Assembly (NCBI GenBank): GCA_035340715.1
Contig: DAOQTX010000003.1
Location: 17,684 to 81,683 of the forward strand
Direction of reading: 5' to 3'
Origin: DAOQTX01 sp035340715
GTDB taxonomy: Bacteria > Bacteroidota > Bacteroidia > AKYH767-A > OLB10
Length of the DNA stretch: 64,000 nucleotides
Positions within the stretch are counted from its first letter, which is position 1, and every line of letters begins with the position of its first letter. Positions 32,894 to 42,767 of the stretch are shown in pieces. The position numbers and the translations under genes are program-made. The notes beneath the pieces are model-generated. The model ran no database searches. It was given only the letters and a program-made list of their open reading frames with translations, and was not told the DNA's origin.

Positions 32894-33991
32894 TTAGTTT
32901 TTCTCGATGTAAAGTGATCTCGATGGGAAGGCAAAGTCAACTCCAATTTGCTCTGCCAGTTCCATAATTTTGATGTTTACTTTTTCTCTGATGAGTAAGT
33001 GCTCATCAAATACCGGTGTTGAAACATAATAATCGACACGAATTTCAAGAGCACTGTCCCCAAAAGTATGAAACCGAACAGAAAAATTTTCTTCAATAAG
33101 TTCTTCTGTGGTCAATAAGACTTTTATTCGATCAATGAACTGTGTTAATTTTTCACGAGAAGTTGAATAGGTAACGGTGAGATTAAAAAATACTCTAAAA
33201 CTTTGCCTTTCGGTCAAGTTATCTAATTCCGCATCTACCATTCTTTTATTCGGAACAGTGACCAAAGAATTCTCGAGTGTTCGTAATCGTGTACTTCGTA
33301 AACCGATTCGTTCAACTTTGCCTCGGAAATTATTGACGATAACTTGATCGCCAATCTTAAATGGCTTGTCTAAAAATATCGTAAAGGAACCCAATAGATT
33401 TTCTAAAGTTTCTTTAGCCGCTAATGCCAAAGCCAAGCCTCCTATTCCCAAACCGGCAACCAATGAAGCTATGTTCAATTTAAATACTATGCCAAGTATT
33501 AAGAAAACCATCAATACCACTACAAGTATTTTTGTTCCATCTTTAAAAAAAGGAACCAGTTGATCGTCAAAAGTGCCTTCTGTTTGCTCGGCCCGATAAA
33601 TAAAAACTAATGTAAAATAGTCAATCAATCGCAGCATTATCCATGTAATACTTATGAGGTACAGCACTGCGAACGACCGTTGAGTAATCATGATTAGCCC
33701 AATTTCATTTTCATCAGCAAGATCCCAAGCGGATGGATATTGAAGCCTATCGAATGCAATAAAAAGAGACGAAAGAATAAATACCAAGCCAATGGGTTTA
33801 TAAAGTAAGTCTATAAAAGATTTCGGTCCTACTGAATCGCTAATGCGCTTAAAGGGTCTGTAGAACAATCGAGCCAATAATTTTGAAAAGGGTTTCTTGA
33901 TCAGTAAAGCACCCACTATAATAACTAAAGCAATAAAAAGATCATCACTTTTGTTTTCAAAAATTATTTCTTGTTCTAGAATATCTTCCAC
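32894..33991 (-). CDS. MscS-family mechanosensitive ion channel
   Basis: A 365-residue inner-membrane channel with an N-terminal helix (about 18-35), more helices at about 65-85 and 105-130, and a pair at about 150-190 that forms the MscS core (LGIGGLALALAAKETLENLLGS, then FTIFLDKPFKIGDQVIV). The beta domain (VERIGLRSTRLRTLENSLVTVPNKRM) and C-terminal domain follow. It releases solutes during osmotic downshock. It stands alone. Confidence 0.92.
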   Translation of the reverse strand: MEDILEQEIIFENKSDDLFIALVIIVGALLIKKPFSKLLARLFYRPFKRISDSVGPKSFIDLLYKPIGLVFILSSLFIAFDRLQYPSAWDLADENEIGLIMITQRSFAVLYLISITWIMLRLIDYFTLVFIYRAEQTEGTFDDQLVPFFKDGTKILVVVLMVFLILGIVFKLNIASLVAGLGIGGLALALAAKETLENLLGSFTIFLDKPFKIGDQVIVNNFRGKVERIGLRSTRLRTLENSLVTVPNKRMVDAELDNLTERQSFRVFFNLTVTYSTSREKLTQFIDRIKVLLTTEELIEENFSVRFHTFGDSALEIRVDYYVSTPVFDEHLLIREKVNIKIMELAEQIGVDFAFPSRSLYIEKN

Positions 33992-34110
33992 TTTAAATCA
34001 ATTAATTTTCAACAAAAATAGATTTAATATTAATAATAGAAATTGAACCATTGGTAAAAGCTATTGTATTTTTTTGAATTCATACTTGCGTTGATTGAAT
34101 AAACTTTTTT

Positions 34111-34118
34111 TATTTTTG
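34111..34118 (+). promoter_or_regulatory. -7 element before bipolar small-protein gene
   Basis: TATTTTTG matches TAnnTTTG exactly, 34 nt before the ATG. The -33 region has only scattered TTG matches at other spacings. Confidence 0.5.
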
Positions 34119-34152
34119 CCCTATATATCAATACAGAATTGTTAAACGAATC

Positions 34153-34365
34153 ATGACTAAAGCAAAGAAAAGCACAAAATCGTCCCCTAAGAAAGGGAAG
34201 TCAAGCAGTGCGAAAAAATCTCCTGTAAAAGGGAGCCCAAAGAAATCTAAGGAAGATTGGGATGAAGAAGAAGAAAATGAAAATGACGAGCAGGATTTTA
34301 ATGGAGACTTAGAAGATTTTAGATTTGATGATGATTTATATGATGATGACGATGATGATTTTTAA
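34153..34365 (+). CDS. Small bipolar basic/acidic protein
   Basis: A 70-residue protein of low complexity. Residues 1-33 are rich in Lys, Ser and Pro, like a histone H1 tail (KKSPVKGSPKKSKE). Residues 34-70 are almost all Asp and Glu with a few aromatics, ending DDDDDDF. It has a promoter element upstream and a clean start, and similar Lys-rich small proteins occur in Bacteroidota. The basic half could bind nucleic acid and the acidic half mask it; this is inference. No known domain. Confidence 0.7.
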   Translation: MTKAKKSTKSSPKKGKSSSAKKSPVKGSPKKSKEDWDEEEENENDEQDFNGDLEDFRFDDDLYDDDDDDF

Positions 34366-34380
34366 TTCTGCATTCATTCA

Positions 34381-35451
34381 TCAAAGATAAATTGCTCCTC
34401 CTTTAGAATCCTTAATAGCCCCTGTGTATTCCTTTAAGATGTTCACTTTGTTCTCGTATCGTAAGAAACCTAAAAGAGCAAAGGCCATAGCTTCTTTGAA
34501 CTCTACTAGTTTAGGTGCTGGTATGATAAATTGAACATTGCTTTTTTTGATTAATAGATTCATCAAGTATTTATTGTAAGCCCCCCCTCCGGTTGCCAGA
34601 ATCTTTCCTTTTATATTATAATATTCAATAACCCATTTTATCTGGTCAGTCATATGTTCGCATAATGTTCTGAGTTTGTCTTCAACACTACTTCTATTGG
34701 ATTGCAGCAATGGATAAACAAACTTTTCATTCCATTCTCTGCTTAATGACTTTGCTCCTCGTTTTTTATAATAAGCTATGTTATTTAGTTTTGATAATAG
34801 CTTGGAATCAACTTTTCCCTTTGATGCAAGATCTCCGTTTTTATCGTATTTCAATCCTTTCTCTTGGGCAATGAGATTGAGCAAACTATTTATAGGGCAA
34901 ATATCAAATGCCAAAAATTGCCGCTTATTCTGTATTGAAATATTACTAAACCCACCTAAATTGATACATGCTTTGTATTCTGAAAATAGCAAGCGATCTG
35001 CAATAGGAACCAATGGCGCCCCTTGCCCCTTTAGAGAAATATCAGAAGATCGAAAGTCGACCACACTTGTAATGCCAGTCGAATTAGAAATGGCTGAACC
35101 GCTTCCTATTTGTAAAGTGAATCCTTTGTCGGGTTCATGAAAAACGGTATGGCCATGAGATGCTATTAAATTTGGTTTTAAGTTATGTTTGGAGCAAAAT
35201 AGGTTTACTTGAGATCCTATGTGCAAACCAAAATCGAAGTCAAGTTTACATAAGTCTTGAGCACTGAGAAGATGCGCCTTGCTTATTTTCTTTTCCCAAC
35301 TCTTTGTATAGGGAATGGTTTCAGCTTCAATGATCTCGTATGAGTATTTTTTTTGGGCACGAACAATTTTACAGAAAGCAATATCCAGCCCATCTAGCGA
35401 AGTGCCCGACATAATACCGATTACCTTAAGAGCGTTTAGATTTGATTTCAT
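34381..35451 (-). CDS. anmK: Anhydro-N-acetylmuramic acid kinase
   Basis: Phosphorylates and opens 1,6-anhydro-MurNAc during cell-wall recycling. The 356-residue ASKHA-fold protein has GIMSGTSLDGLDIAFCKI near the N-terminus, HGHTVFHEPD, VVDFRSSDISLKGQGAPLVP, INLGGFSNIS and ILATGGGAYNKYLM. The length is normal. It is divergent from the acyl-CoA dehydrogenase gene. Confidence 0.94.
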   Translation of the reverse strand: MKSNLNALKVIGIMSGTSLDGLDIAFCKIVRAQKKYSYEIIEAETIPYTKSWEKKISKAHLLSAQDLCKLDFDFGLHIGSQVNLFCSKHNLKPNLIASHGHTVFHEPDKGFTLQIGSGSAISNSTGITSVVDFRSSDISLKGQGAPLVPIADRLLFSEYKACINLGGFSNISIQNKRQFLAFDICPINSLLNLIAQEKGLKYDKNGDLASKGKVDSKLLSKLNNIAYYKKRGAKSLSREWNEKFVYPLLQSNRSSVEDKLRTLCEHMTDQIKWVIEYYNIKGKILATGGGAYNKYLMNLLIKKSNVQFIIPAPKLVEFKEAMAFALLGFLRYENKVNILKEYTGAIKDSKGGAIYL

Positions 35452-35488
35452 AAACCTTTTATTAATGTGCTAATTACATATTTTAAAT

Positions 35489-35496
35489 TAAATTTG
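35489..35496 (+). promoter_or_regulatory. -7 element before acyl-CoA dehydrogenase gene
   Basis: TAAATTTG is an exact TAnnTTTG match, with TGTG 19 nt upstream (35466-35469) as an imperfect -33. It lies 31 nt before the chosen ATG. Confidence 0.55.
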
Positions 35497-35527
35497 AAGC
35501 TGATTGAATAAAAATAAATATCTGAAT

Positions 35528-36667
35528 ATGAATTTCGAATTGAGTGAAGAACATTTAATGATTCAAAAAGCAGCAAGAGATTTTGCTCAAAATGAGTTGC
35601 TACCCGGTGTAATTGAAAGAGATGAGCATCAAAAATTTCCAGCTGAGCAAATAAAGAAATTAGGAGAGCTAGGTTTTTTAGGAATGATGGTTGACCCTAA
35701 ATATGGTGGAAGTGGAATGGATGCCATTAGCTATGTTTTGGCTATGGAAGAGATTTCAAAAGTAGATGCGAGTGCCTCTGTAGTAATGTCGGTGAACAAC
35801 TCTTTGGTATGCTGGGGTTTGGAAACTTTTGGAACAGAAGAACAAAAACAAAAATATTTGGTTCCTCTGGCAAAAGGCGAAATCATAGGGGCTTTTTGTC
35901 TTTCGGAACCTGAAGCTGGGTCAGATGCTACCAGTCAGCGAACAACAGCAGAAGATAAAGGAGACTATTATTTAGTAAACGGAACAAAAAATTGGATCAC
36001 CAATGGAAATTCAGCATCGGTTTATTTGGTAATGGCCCAAACTTCTCCTGAGTTAGCACATAAGGGAATTAATGCGTTAATTATTGAAAAGAATACTCCG
36101 GGTGTTTCGGTAGGGCCCAAGGAAAACAAAATGGGAATTCGTGGAAGTGATACACACAGCATTATGTTTAATGATGTTAAAGTACCAAAATCCAATCGAA
36201 TTGGAGAAGATGGTTTTGGATTTAAGTTTGCGATGAAAACCCTCGCAGGAGGTCGAATCGGTATTGCCAGCCAAGCGCTTGGAATAGCTTCCGGGGCGTA
36301 TGAACTGGCCTTGGCGTATTCGAAAACCAGAAAAGCATTTGGAAAGGAAATTTCTCAGCATCAAGCCATACAATTTAAATTAGCCGATATGGCAACTGAG
36401 ATTGATGCTGCTCGATTGCTGTGCATTCGATCGGCCTGGGACAAAGACAATGGTCGTTCGTATGATCAATCTAGTTCAATGGCCAAATTGTACGCTTCAC
36501 GTGTAGCCATGTGGGTAAGTACCGAAGCGGTTCAGATTCATGGAGGCTATGGCTATGTAAAAGAATACCATGTAGAACGATTGATGCGGGATGCAAAAAT
36601 CACACAAATTTATGAAGGGACAACTGAGGTGCAAAAAATTGTTATAGCTCGTTCGTTGATTAAGTAA
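35528..36667 (+). CDS. Acyl-CoA dehydrogenase (short-chain/butyryl-CoA type)
   Basis: FAD enzyme that makes trans-2-enoyl-CoA. I use the ATG at 35528 (379 residues, MNFELSEEHLMIQKAARDFA), because an upstream ATG at 35504 adds eight unrelated residues. Signatures are FCLSEPEAGSDA, NGTKNWITNG, MGIRGSDTHSI, KTRKAFGKEISQHQAIQF, and the C-terminal IHGGYGYVKEY and IYEGTTEVQ, where the Glu of EGTTE is the catalytic base. The exact chain length is not readable. It stands alone. Confidence 0.93.
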   Translation: MNFELSEEHLMIQKAARDFAQNELLPGVIERDEHQKFPAEQIKKLGELGFLGMMVDPKYGGSGMDAISYVLAMEEISKVDASASVVMSVNNSLVCWGLETFGTEEQKQKYLVPLAKGEIIGAFCLSEPEAGSDATSQRTTAEDKGDYYLVNGTKNWITNGNSASVYLVMAQTSPELAHKGINALIIEKNTPGVSVGPKENKMGIRGSDTHSIMFNDVKVPKSNRIGEDGFGFKFAMKTLAGGRIGIASQALGIASGAYELALAYSKTRKAFGKEISQHQAIQFKLADMATEIDAARLLCIRSAWDKDNGRSYDQSSSMAKLYASRVAMWVSTEAVQIHGGYGYVKEYHVERLMRDAKITQIYEGTTEVQKIVIARSLIK

Positions 36668-36742
36668 TTTGATCTAAAAAAAGTGTAAACTTTACGACAA
36701 ACCATATGATCGGTTTCTTTTCTAAATGCTAAAATATATTGT

Positions 36743-37507
36743 ATGACTCGACTAAGGCCTCTGATTTTTCTATTTGTTATCGCTCTGGGGTTCTCATGCA
36801 CCTCTCAAAAGAAATTAAACTATTTTCAATCTCAGCGTGGTGAAGATTTTTCAAAAGTGAGTGTTACCCAAGATTTCGAAATTAAATTGATGCCACACGA
36901 CATTTTGCAATTCAATGTTTTTGTAGAAAACCCTGAAGCATTTCCTTCATTGAAAGAGAGTTATGATCGACTCGGAGTAGATAACCGTAGTGCTTATGAA
37001 AAAGGATTTGTTATGGACCATAACGGTTTTGTAGATTTTCCTTTAATCGGTAGAGTAAATCTGAGTGGATTGACTATCATACAAGCAAAAGATACTTTAG
37101 CAAAACGGTTTAAATATTTTATGGACACCCCAATAATAACATTGAAAAAAATTAGTTTTAAGATTACAGTTTTAGGTGAAGTAGTTAAGCCAGGTCTTTA
37201 TTATGTACCAAACGAACAACTTACATTTACAGAAGCACTTGCAATGGCTGGAGATTTGACCAACTATGGAAGGCGAAATGAAATCCAAGTATATCGAAAA
37301 ACAAGCGAAGGATATGTGGTGCATTCTATAGATCTAACCAAAAGAGATTTTTTCAATACCGAATTATATTATGTGCATCCGGAGGATATCATTTATGTGA
37401 AAGCTTTAAAGCGTAAAGCCTTAGCAAATGTGGGTCCGGCTGTTTTGGTGGTAACTTCGGTATTGTCCACCACAATTCTTGCCATTACTCTGATTACAAG
37501 ATTTTAA
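36743..37507 (+). CDS. wza: Polysaccharide export lipoprotein (Wza-like)
   Basis: A 254-residue outer-membrane lipoprotein (lipobox Cys19 in ALGFSCTSQKK). It has a poly_export domain (about 40-135, LMPHDILQFNVF and GFVDFPLIGRVNLSGLTI) and an SLBB domain (about 138-215, KITVLGEVVKPGLYYVP). It ends with a hydrophobic segment (about 231-250) that may span the membrane, as in many Bacteroidota members. It is 4 nt upstream of a wzc-like gene, with which it forms an export unit. Confidence 0.9.
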   Translation: MTRLRPLIFLFVIALGFSCTSQKKLNYFQSQRGEDFSKVSVTQDFEIKLMPHDILQFNVFVENPEAFPSLKESYDRLGVDNRSAYEKGFVMDHNGFVDFPLIGRVNLSGLTIIQAKDTLAKRFKYFMDTPIITLKKISFKITVLGEVVKPGLYYVPNEQLTFTEALAMAGDLTNYGRRNEIQVYRKTSEGYVVHSIDLTKRDFFNTELYYVHPEDIIYVKALKRKALANVGPAVLVVTSVLSTTILAITLITRF

Positions 37508-37511
37508 CCGC

Positions 37512-39899
37512 ATGAATCAATTTGAAGATAAAAAGTATGTAGTAAAAGAAGATGATATTGATGTTTCATCCTTTCTGAATCATTTACGTACTAAGTATTA
37601 TTATTTTATTATTTCTGTTTTCATTTGTGTAGCTGCAGCAGTTACTTATGTGAAACTTACATTACCTGTTTTTCAGGCCAAAGCATCCATATTAATTCAG
37701 GATCCAAAGTCGACCAATAAGAGCATAGAGAGTATGCTTACCGGTGAATTTCTTGGGACTACAAATAATCTAGCGACCGAGATTGGAATTATAAATTCGA
37801 ACACTGTTCTTGAAAAGACCATCGATGAACTTCAACTAAAAGTAAGTTATTTTAAAACCAGTTCTTTCCCGCATAAACCGGTTTATAAGAAAGCTCCTTT
37901 TATGGTGGAGTTTAAAGAATTCCATCCTGAATTTTATAACGTTCCGTTTTATCTGAGCATCATCAACCGTCAGCAGTTTAGCATTACTTTACAAATGGAC
38001 GGAAAATTAGTTACCAACTATAATTATGAGAATAATGGCACTTTTGGCCAATGGCTTTCTTCACCCTATTTCTCAATAAAACTTTTATATACCGACAGCC
38101 TAACATTTGACCCCTTAGATGTCGATTATAAGTTTATAATTCATTCAACCAATAAATTGGTTAATGATATGATGTCACGCTTAAGTGTTGAGCCTTTAGA
38201 TAAAGAAGCCAACATTGCTACCATGAAATTTAAAGATAATTTACCGGTAAGAGCGAAGGATGTTTTAAATACAATTGGAAAAGTATATATCGACCTGGAT
38301 GTTGAAGATAAAGCAAGAGAAGCATCTCTGACTTTGCAGTTTGTGGATGAACAAATGTCTAATGTGAGTCAGAATTTGGGCAACATTGAGGGAAATATGC
38401 AAGAATTCAAGGAGAAGAATCAAACGGTAAATTTAAGTGAAGAAGCTAAAGTATATCTCAATAAGTTAAACACTTTGGATGTTGAGCGAGTTAAATCGGA
38501 TATAGAACTTAAGGGGCTTAACAATTTGTTAAGTTATATCAAAAACAACATTGATATGACACAAATGGCACCAACAGCATTGGGCATACCTGATCCAATA
38601 TTGATCGAACTATTGCAAAAGTATCAGGAATTACAAACCAAGAAGAAGAGTTTGTCGTATGGTGTTAGTGAAAACACGCCATCACTAAAAATTCTTGATT
38701 CACAAATTGAAGAAGTAAAGGCTTCGTTAATTGAGAATGTAAACTCAATTCGCCAAAAATTTACTATCCAAAACGATTTACTAAGAGGACAAATTAGTAG
38801 TGCAGAGTCAAATATAAAACAAGTGCCACAAAAAGAAAGAGAATTAATTTCCATTCAAAGGCAGTTTGATGTGAATCAAAATATCTATGTATATCTGCTG
38901 CAAAAGAAGGCTGAGACCAGTATTGCAAAAGCAACAGTACTTTCCGATAACAAAGTTTTGGATCAGGCTGCTCTTGTATCGGACGAACCAATTGAACCAA
39001 ACAATAAGATTATCTTATTGGCAGCTTTAGTTTTGGCTATTATTATTCCTACTATTTTGATTTTGATTCAAAGTATGTTGAGTACCAGTATTATCAATAA
39101 GGAAGATCTGAGTAGATTGACGGATTTGCCAGTCTTAGGGATGGTAAACAAATTGAAATCTACAGACAACTTAATTGTAAATCATAGTCCTAAATCAAGA
39201 ACAGCTGAAGCATTCAGATCTATTAGAACCAATTTGCAATTTTATAGTTCGAGTGGTTCTACGAACAGAAATATTTTGATTACATCAAGTATTAGCGGTG
39301 AAGGAAAATCGTTCACATCGATTAATCTTTCTACCATCTATGCCATGCAAGGTTATAGAGTTTGTTTGATGGGTCTTGATTTAAGAAAACCTAAACTATA
39401 CGAAGATTTTAACTTGACTAATGAAATAGGGATCAGTAACTATTTGATTGGCAATGCTACTCTCGATGACATCATACAAAAGACAAGCATCGATCGATTA
39501 CACTTAATTTCCTCTGGCCCTATACCTCCCAATCCGGGTGAATTGATCAGCAAGAAAGAAATGGATACATTAATGAGTGAATTGCAAAGTCGATACGACT
39601 ATGTTATCATTGATACACCACCTATCGGAATAGTTTCAGATGCTTTAGTATTGATGAAATATTCTCATGTGAATATATACATTGTTCGATCGGGAATAAC
39701 GCACAAGCAAAGCATAAAGGATCTTCATCATATGGCAAAGGAGAATATTGTTCAAAATATGGGCATTATTCTTAATGGTGTTGATTTAAGAACCGCTTAT
39801 GGATATGGGTCCTATCGTTATTCAGCGAATGGTGCAGGATACTACGATGAGGATGAAATAAAGCCTGGATTATTGAAACGTATTTTTACAAAAGCATAG
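37512..39899 (+). CDS. wzc: Polysaccharide co-polymerase and tyrosine autokinase (Wzc-like)
   Basis: A 795-residue inner-membrane protein: first helix about 33-52, Wzz domain, coiled-coil periplasmic part (about 270-470), second helix about 497-517, then a BY-kinase. Walker A is SSISGEGKSFTS (about 590-600), Walker A' is GLDLRKPKL and Walker B is YVIIDTPPIG. The C-terminus has a Tyr cluster (AYGYGSYRYSANGAGYYDED) for autophosphorylation. It controls polymer length and export with the preceding Wza. No glycosyltransferase or Wzx/Wzy genes adjoin. Confidence 0.92.
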   Translation: MNQFEDKKYVVKEDDIDVSSFLNHLRTKYYYFIISVFICVAAAVTYVKLTLPVFQAKASILIQDPKSTNKSIESMLTGEFLGTTNNLATEIGIINSNTVLEKTIDELQLKVSYFKTSSFPHKPVYKKAPFMVEFKEFHPEFYNVPFYLSIINRQQFSITLQMDGKLVTNYNYENNGTFGQWLSSPYFSIKLLYTDSLTFDPLDVDYKFIIHSTNKLVNDMMSRLSVEPLDKEANIATMKFKDNLPVRAKDVLNTIGKVYIDLDVEDKAREASLTLQFVDEQMSNVSQNLGNIEGNMQEFKEKNQTVNLSEEAKVYLNKLNTLDVERVKSDIELKGLNNLLSYIKNNIDMTQMAPTALGIPDPILIELLQKYQELQTKKKSLSYGVSENTPSLKILDSQIEEVKASLIENVNSIRQKFTIQNDLLRGQISSAESNIKQVPQKERELISIQRQFDVNQNIYVYLLQKKAETSIAKATVLSDNKVLDQAALVSDEPIEPNNKIILLAALVLAIIIPTILILIQSMLSTSIINKEDLSRLTDLPVLGMVNKLKSTDNLIVNHSPKSRTAEAFRSIRTNLQFYSSSGSTNRNILITSSISGEGKSFTSINLSTIYAMQGYRVCLMGLDLRKPKLYEDFNLTNEIGISNYLIGNATLDDIIQKTSIDRLHLISSGPIPPNPGELISKKEMDTLMSELQSRYDYVIIDTPPIGIVSDALVLMKYSHVNIYIVRSGITHKQSIKDLHHMAKENIVQNMGIILNGVDLRTAYGYGSYRYSANGAGYYDEDEIKPGLLKRIFTKA

Positions 39900-39908
39900 T
39901 AGTTATTT

Positions 39909-41210
39909 CTACTTTACTAGATCTAAAAGCGATTCCATTTTCATACCTCTTGAACCTTTGATTAAAATCGAATACCCTTTAACCGGGTTATTTTGTAAAT
40001 AATCTTTGACTTGGGTTATTTCTTCAAACACTTTAAAATTGTCCTCATAAGACGTGTTATAAAAATGAGGACCAACTAAAATAACATTTGAAATATTGGA
40101 GCTTTTAATTTGATCAACAATTTTCTGATGTTCGTCTTTGCTGGTTTCGCCTAATTCAAACATATCACCCAAAATAACTGCAGTAGGTTTTTTGAAATTC
40201 AAGGTGAGGTTTTCTATGGCAACCTGCATAGAAGATGGATTGGCATTGTAGGCATCTAAAACAATGAGATTGGATTCGGTTTCAATGATTTGAGATCTTT
40301 GATTGCTGGGTATATAATTTTCTATTGCCGAATTAATATTGTCACTAGAAATATCAAAATAAGATCCAACCGCTATTGCACAAAGTACATTAGGAGTATT
40401 ATAGGTACCGGTTAATTTGGTTTGTATAGATTGCTGTAGTTTTCCTGAATGCTGATAGCACACTTTGAGGTATTGATTTGAATCACAAGCATTGCCAGAA
40501 ATATCATTCTCTGGCTCCATTCCATATTGAATTCGCTTTGAGTATTCATCTGCTATGTTTCTGATTCTTTTGTCATCGCTATATATAAAGAGCGTGCCAC
40601 CAACACCTTTTACAAAATCAAACAATTCACCTTTGCCTTTCTGAATGCCATCTACCGAACCAAAGCCTTCCAAATGCGCTTTTCCAATATTGGTGATTAT
40701 TCCATAATCTGGCTCAGCAATACGACATAGGACATCAATTTCTCCAACATGATTCGCTCCCATTTCAATAACAGCTATTTGATGTTGTTGATTTAGTTTT
40801 AATAAAGTCAACGGAACTCCTATATGATTATTTAGGTTTCCTTCAGTAATCAAGCAATTGTATTTCGTCTTTAGTACAGCACCAATGAGTTCTTTTGTGG
40901 TGGTTTTACCATTGCTTCCGGTTAAAGCTATTATAGGAATTGTTAAGGATCTTCGATGGTGCTTAGCGAGATCTTGCATTGTGTTCAATGCACTATTGCA
41001 AACGTAAACGTTTGACGATGATTCAATTTTTGCGGTATCATCCACAACGGCTAAGGAAGCTCCTAACTCAATCGCTTTTTCAGCGTATTGATTGCCATCA
41101 AAATTCTCACCCTTCAAAGCGAAAAAAATATCTCCCTTTTTGAGTGTTCTGGTATCAGTAGAGATTGATGGATGATTTAAAAAATGACGATATAATGTAT
41201 CAATAGTCAT
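39909..41210 (-). CDS. murF: UDP-N-acetylmuramoyl-tripeptide-D-alanyl-D-alanine ligase
   Basis: Joins D-Ala-D-Ala to the UDP-MurNAc-tripeptide in peptidoglycan synthesis. The 433-residue protein has the N-terminal domain (STDTRTLKKGDIFFALKGENFDG), the P-loop ALTGSNGKTTTKELIGAV, the central VIEMGANHVGEI and NIGKAHLEGFGS, and the C-terminal LDAYNANPSSM with VILGDMFELG. It lies downstream of gldJ on the same strand, as I recall from other flavobacteria, but a terminator lies between. Confidence 0.95.
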   Translation of the reverse strand: MTIDTLYRHFLNHPSISTDTRTLKKGDIFFALKGENFDGNQYAEKAIELGASLAVVDDTAKIESSSNVYVCNSALNTMQDLAKHHRRSLTIPIIALTGSNGKTTTKELIGAVLKTKYNCLITEGNLNNHIGVPLTLLKLNQQHQIAVIEMGANHVGEIDVLCRIAEPDYGIITNIGKAHLEGFGSVDGIQKGKGELFDFVKGVGGTLFIYSDDKRIRNIADEYSKRIQYGMEPENDISGNACDSNQYLKVCYQHSGKLQQSIQTKLTGTYNTPNVLCAIAVGSYFDISSDNINSAIENYIPSNQRSQIIETESNLIVLDAYNANPSSMQVAIENLTLNFKKPTAVILGDMFELGETSKDEHQKIVDQIKSSNISNVILVGPHFYNTSYEDNFKVFEEITQVKDYLQNNPVKGYSILIKGSRGMKMESLLDLVK

Positions 41211-41245
41211 AAAAAAACCTCGATGATTATAAATTCACCGAGGTT
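41211..41245 (-). terminator. Intrinsic terminator after gldJ
   Basis: On the minus strand AACCTCG (41245-41239), 16-nt loop, CGAGGTT followed by TTTTT. It lies 20 nt past the gldJ stop and ends at the murF start. Confidence 0.75.
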
Positions 41246-41265
41246 AAATATAGAAGTTTAGTTTC

Positions 41266-42720
41266 TTACTTTTTCTTTTTTGTGCTGGCTCCCAATCCAA
41301 CCGGACTTCCAACTCTGGTCATTGCGCAGCGGAATCCAATATCGTCTGTTGATCTTTCTTCGTCCAAATATCTTCTGGCTCCTGGTGATAACCAATACGC
41401 TCTATCTTTCCAACTTCCGCCTTTGTAAACTCTTACTTTATCATTGATTAAAGATGAATTTGAATAATCGTATACAATATAATCTTGTTCATCACCATCT
41501 AAGTAGTTGATGTTATCCGCTTTAGTATAATTTCGTCTGCCAACATTTTCTGTTTCATCTACATTACGATAAATAATTCTACCTAAGCTATCTTTTTCAG
41601 CAATCTGACCTTCTTCATCTCTTTGTTGGGTCTGATATACGTTACCTCTAAAAGCTCTGAAGTCATCATTGTCTTCTAAAGAAAGTGGACGATATACATC
41701 CATAACCCATTCATTAACATTACCAGCCATGTTATATAAACCATAATCATTTGGCCAGTAAGATAAAACTGGTCCGGGAATATCAGCATTATCGTTAAGA
41801 TACCCAGCTACCCCCATGTTATCACCTCGACCTCTTTTAAAGTTGGCTAGAATCTGTCCTTTAGTTTTTTCATCAGCCGAACGAACTACGTGCCCGTTCC
41901 ATGGGTACAGTCTTCGCTCCGTTACTCTTTCATATACAGTATTGCCAATATAACCTAAAGCAGCATATTCCCACTCAGCTTCGGTAGGTAGGCGGTAACG
42001 AGGCAATAAAATACCGTCTTCCATTCTTACTTTACGTGTATCGCGGTTGGGATTCATATCCATCAAAGGACTTTTTACAAGACCTTCATACTGATCAGCT
42101 AAATAAGCATCGGTATTAAAATTATCTTCGTTTACCTGATTAGGATTAACGCGTAATATTCCTTCACGGATTAAAATGTTTTCATTTACACGATCAGTTC
42201 TCCATGCGCAAAAATCATTTGCTTGTAACCAATTTACTCCAACTACTGGATACGAATGGTATGCGGGATGTCTTAAATATAGCTCAACATAAGGTTCGTT
42301 GAAGGCTAATTTACTTCTCCAAACCAATGTGTCGGGTAGAGCTTTTTTATATACTTCAGGATAATCAACACCAAAAACTCGATCTAACCAATAGAGGTAT
42401 TCTAAATAATTGATGTTCGTGATTTCACTTTCATCAATATAAAAGGAAGAAACAGTAGCTCTTTTCGGAATATTATCCCAATTGTAGTTGACTTCTTGTT
42501 CGGTACGACCCATAGAGAATGTACCACCTTCCACCAATACCAAATTTGGTCCGGTTTCTTGTTCCACATAGGGAACTACCTCAAATCCACCGTTTTTTGG
42601 ATCGTTGTAATTCCATCCTGTAATGGAAGATTTTTCTTTTTTACAGGCGGTTCCAAATAACAGGAATGCTGCGGCCATAAAACCTACACAGAATCTAAGA
42701 TTTTTAGTTGATTTGGTCAT
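41266..42720 (-). CDS. gldJ: Gliding motility/T9SS lipoprotein GldJ
   Basis: A 484-residue lipoprotein (Cys26 in FGTACKKEK) with a formylglycine-generating-enzyme (SUMF1) type domain. Typical blocks are GPNLVLVEGGTFSMGRTEQE, SFYIDESEITN, YPVVGVNWLQANDFCAWRT, YRLPTEAEWEYAALG, YNMAGNVNEWVMDVY and RVYKGGSWKDRAYW. GldJ and GldK form the periplasmic ring of the type IX system. GldJ is favoured over GldK by the place next to murF and porU/porV and the GFEVVPYVEQETGPNLVLVE region. It follows a porP/sprF gene by 47 nt. Confidence 0.88.
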   Translation of the reverse strand: MTKSTKNLRFCVGFMAAAFLLFGTACKKEKSSITGWNYNDPKNGGFEVVPYVEQETGPNLVLVEGGTFSMGRTEQEVNYNWDNIPKRATVSSFYIDESEITNINYLEYLYWLDRVFGVDYPEVYKKALPDTLVWRSKLAFNEPYVELYLRHPAYHSYPVVGVNWLQANDFCAWRTDRVNENILIREGILRVNPNQVNEDNFNTDAYLADQYEGLVKSPLMDMNPNRDTRKVRMEDGILLPRYRLPTEAEWEYAALGYIGNTVYERVTERRLYPWNGHVVRSADEKTKGQILANFKRGRGDNMGVAGYLNDNADIPGPVLSYWPNDYGLYNMAGNVNEWVMDVYRPLSLEDNDDFRAFRGNVYQTQQRDEEGQIAEKDSLGRIIYRNVDETENVGRRNYTKADNINYLDGDEQDYIVYDYSNSSLINDKVRVYKGGSWKDRAYWLSPGARRYLDEERSTDDIGFRCAMTRVGSPVGLGASTKKKK

Positions 42721-42767
42721 ATTAAATAGTATAGTTGGTTTGACTATAAGTTTTCAAATATACAAAA

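Noticed and set aside
34141..34148. GTTAAACG before the bipolar small-protein gene
   Set aside because: There is no partner arm at the 14-nt spacing, and the last base differs.
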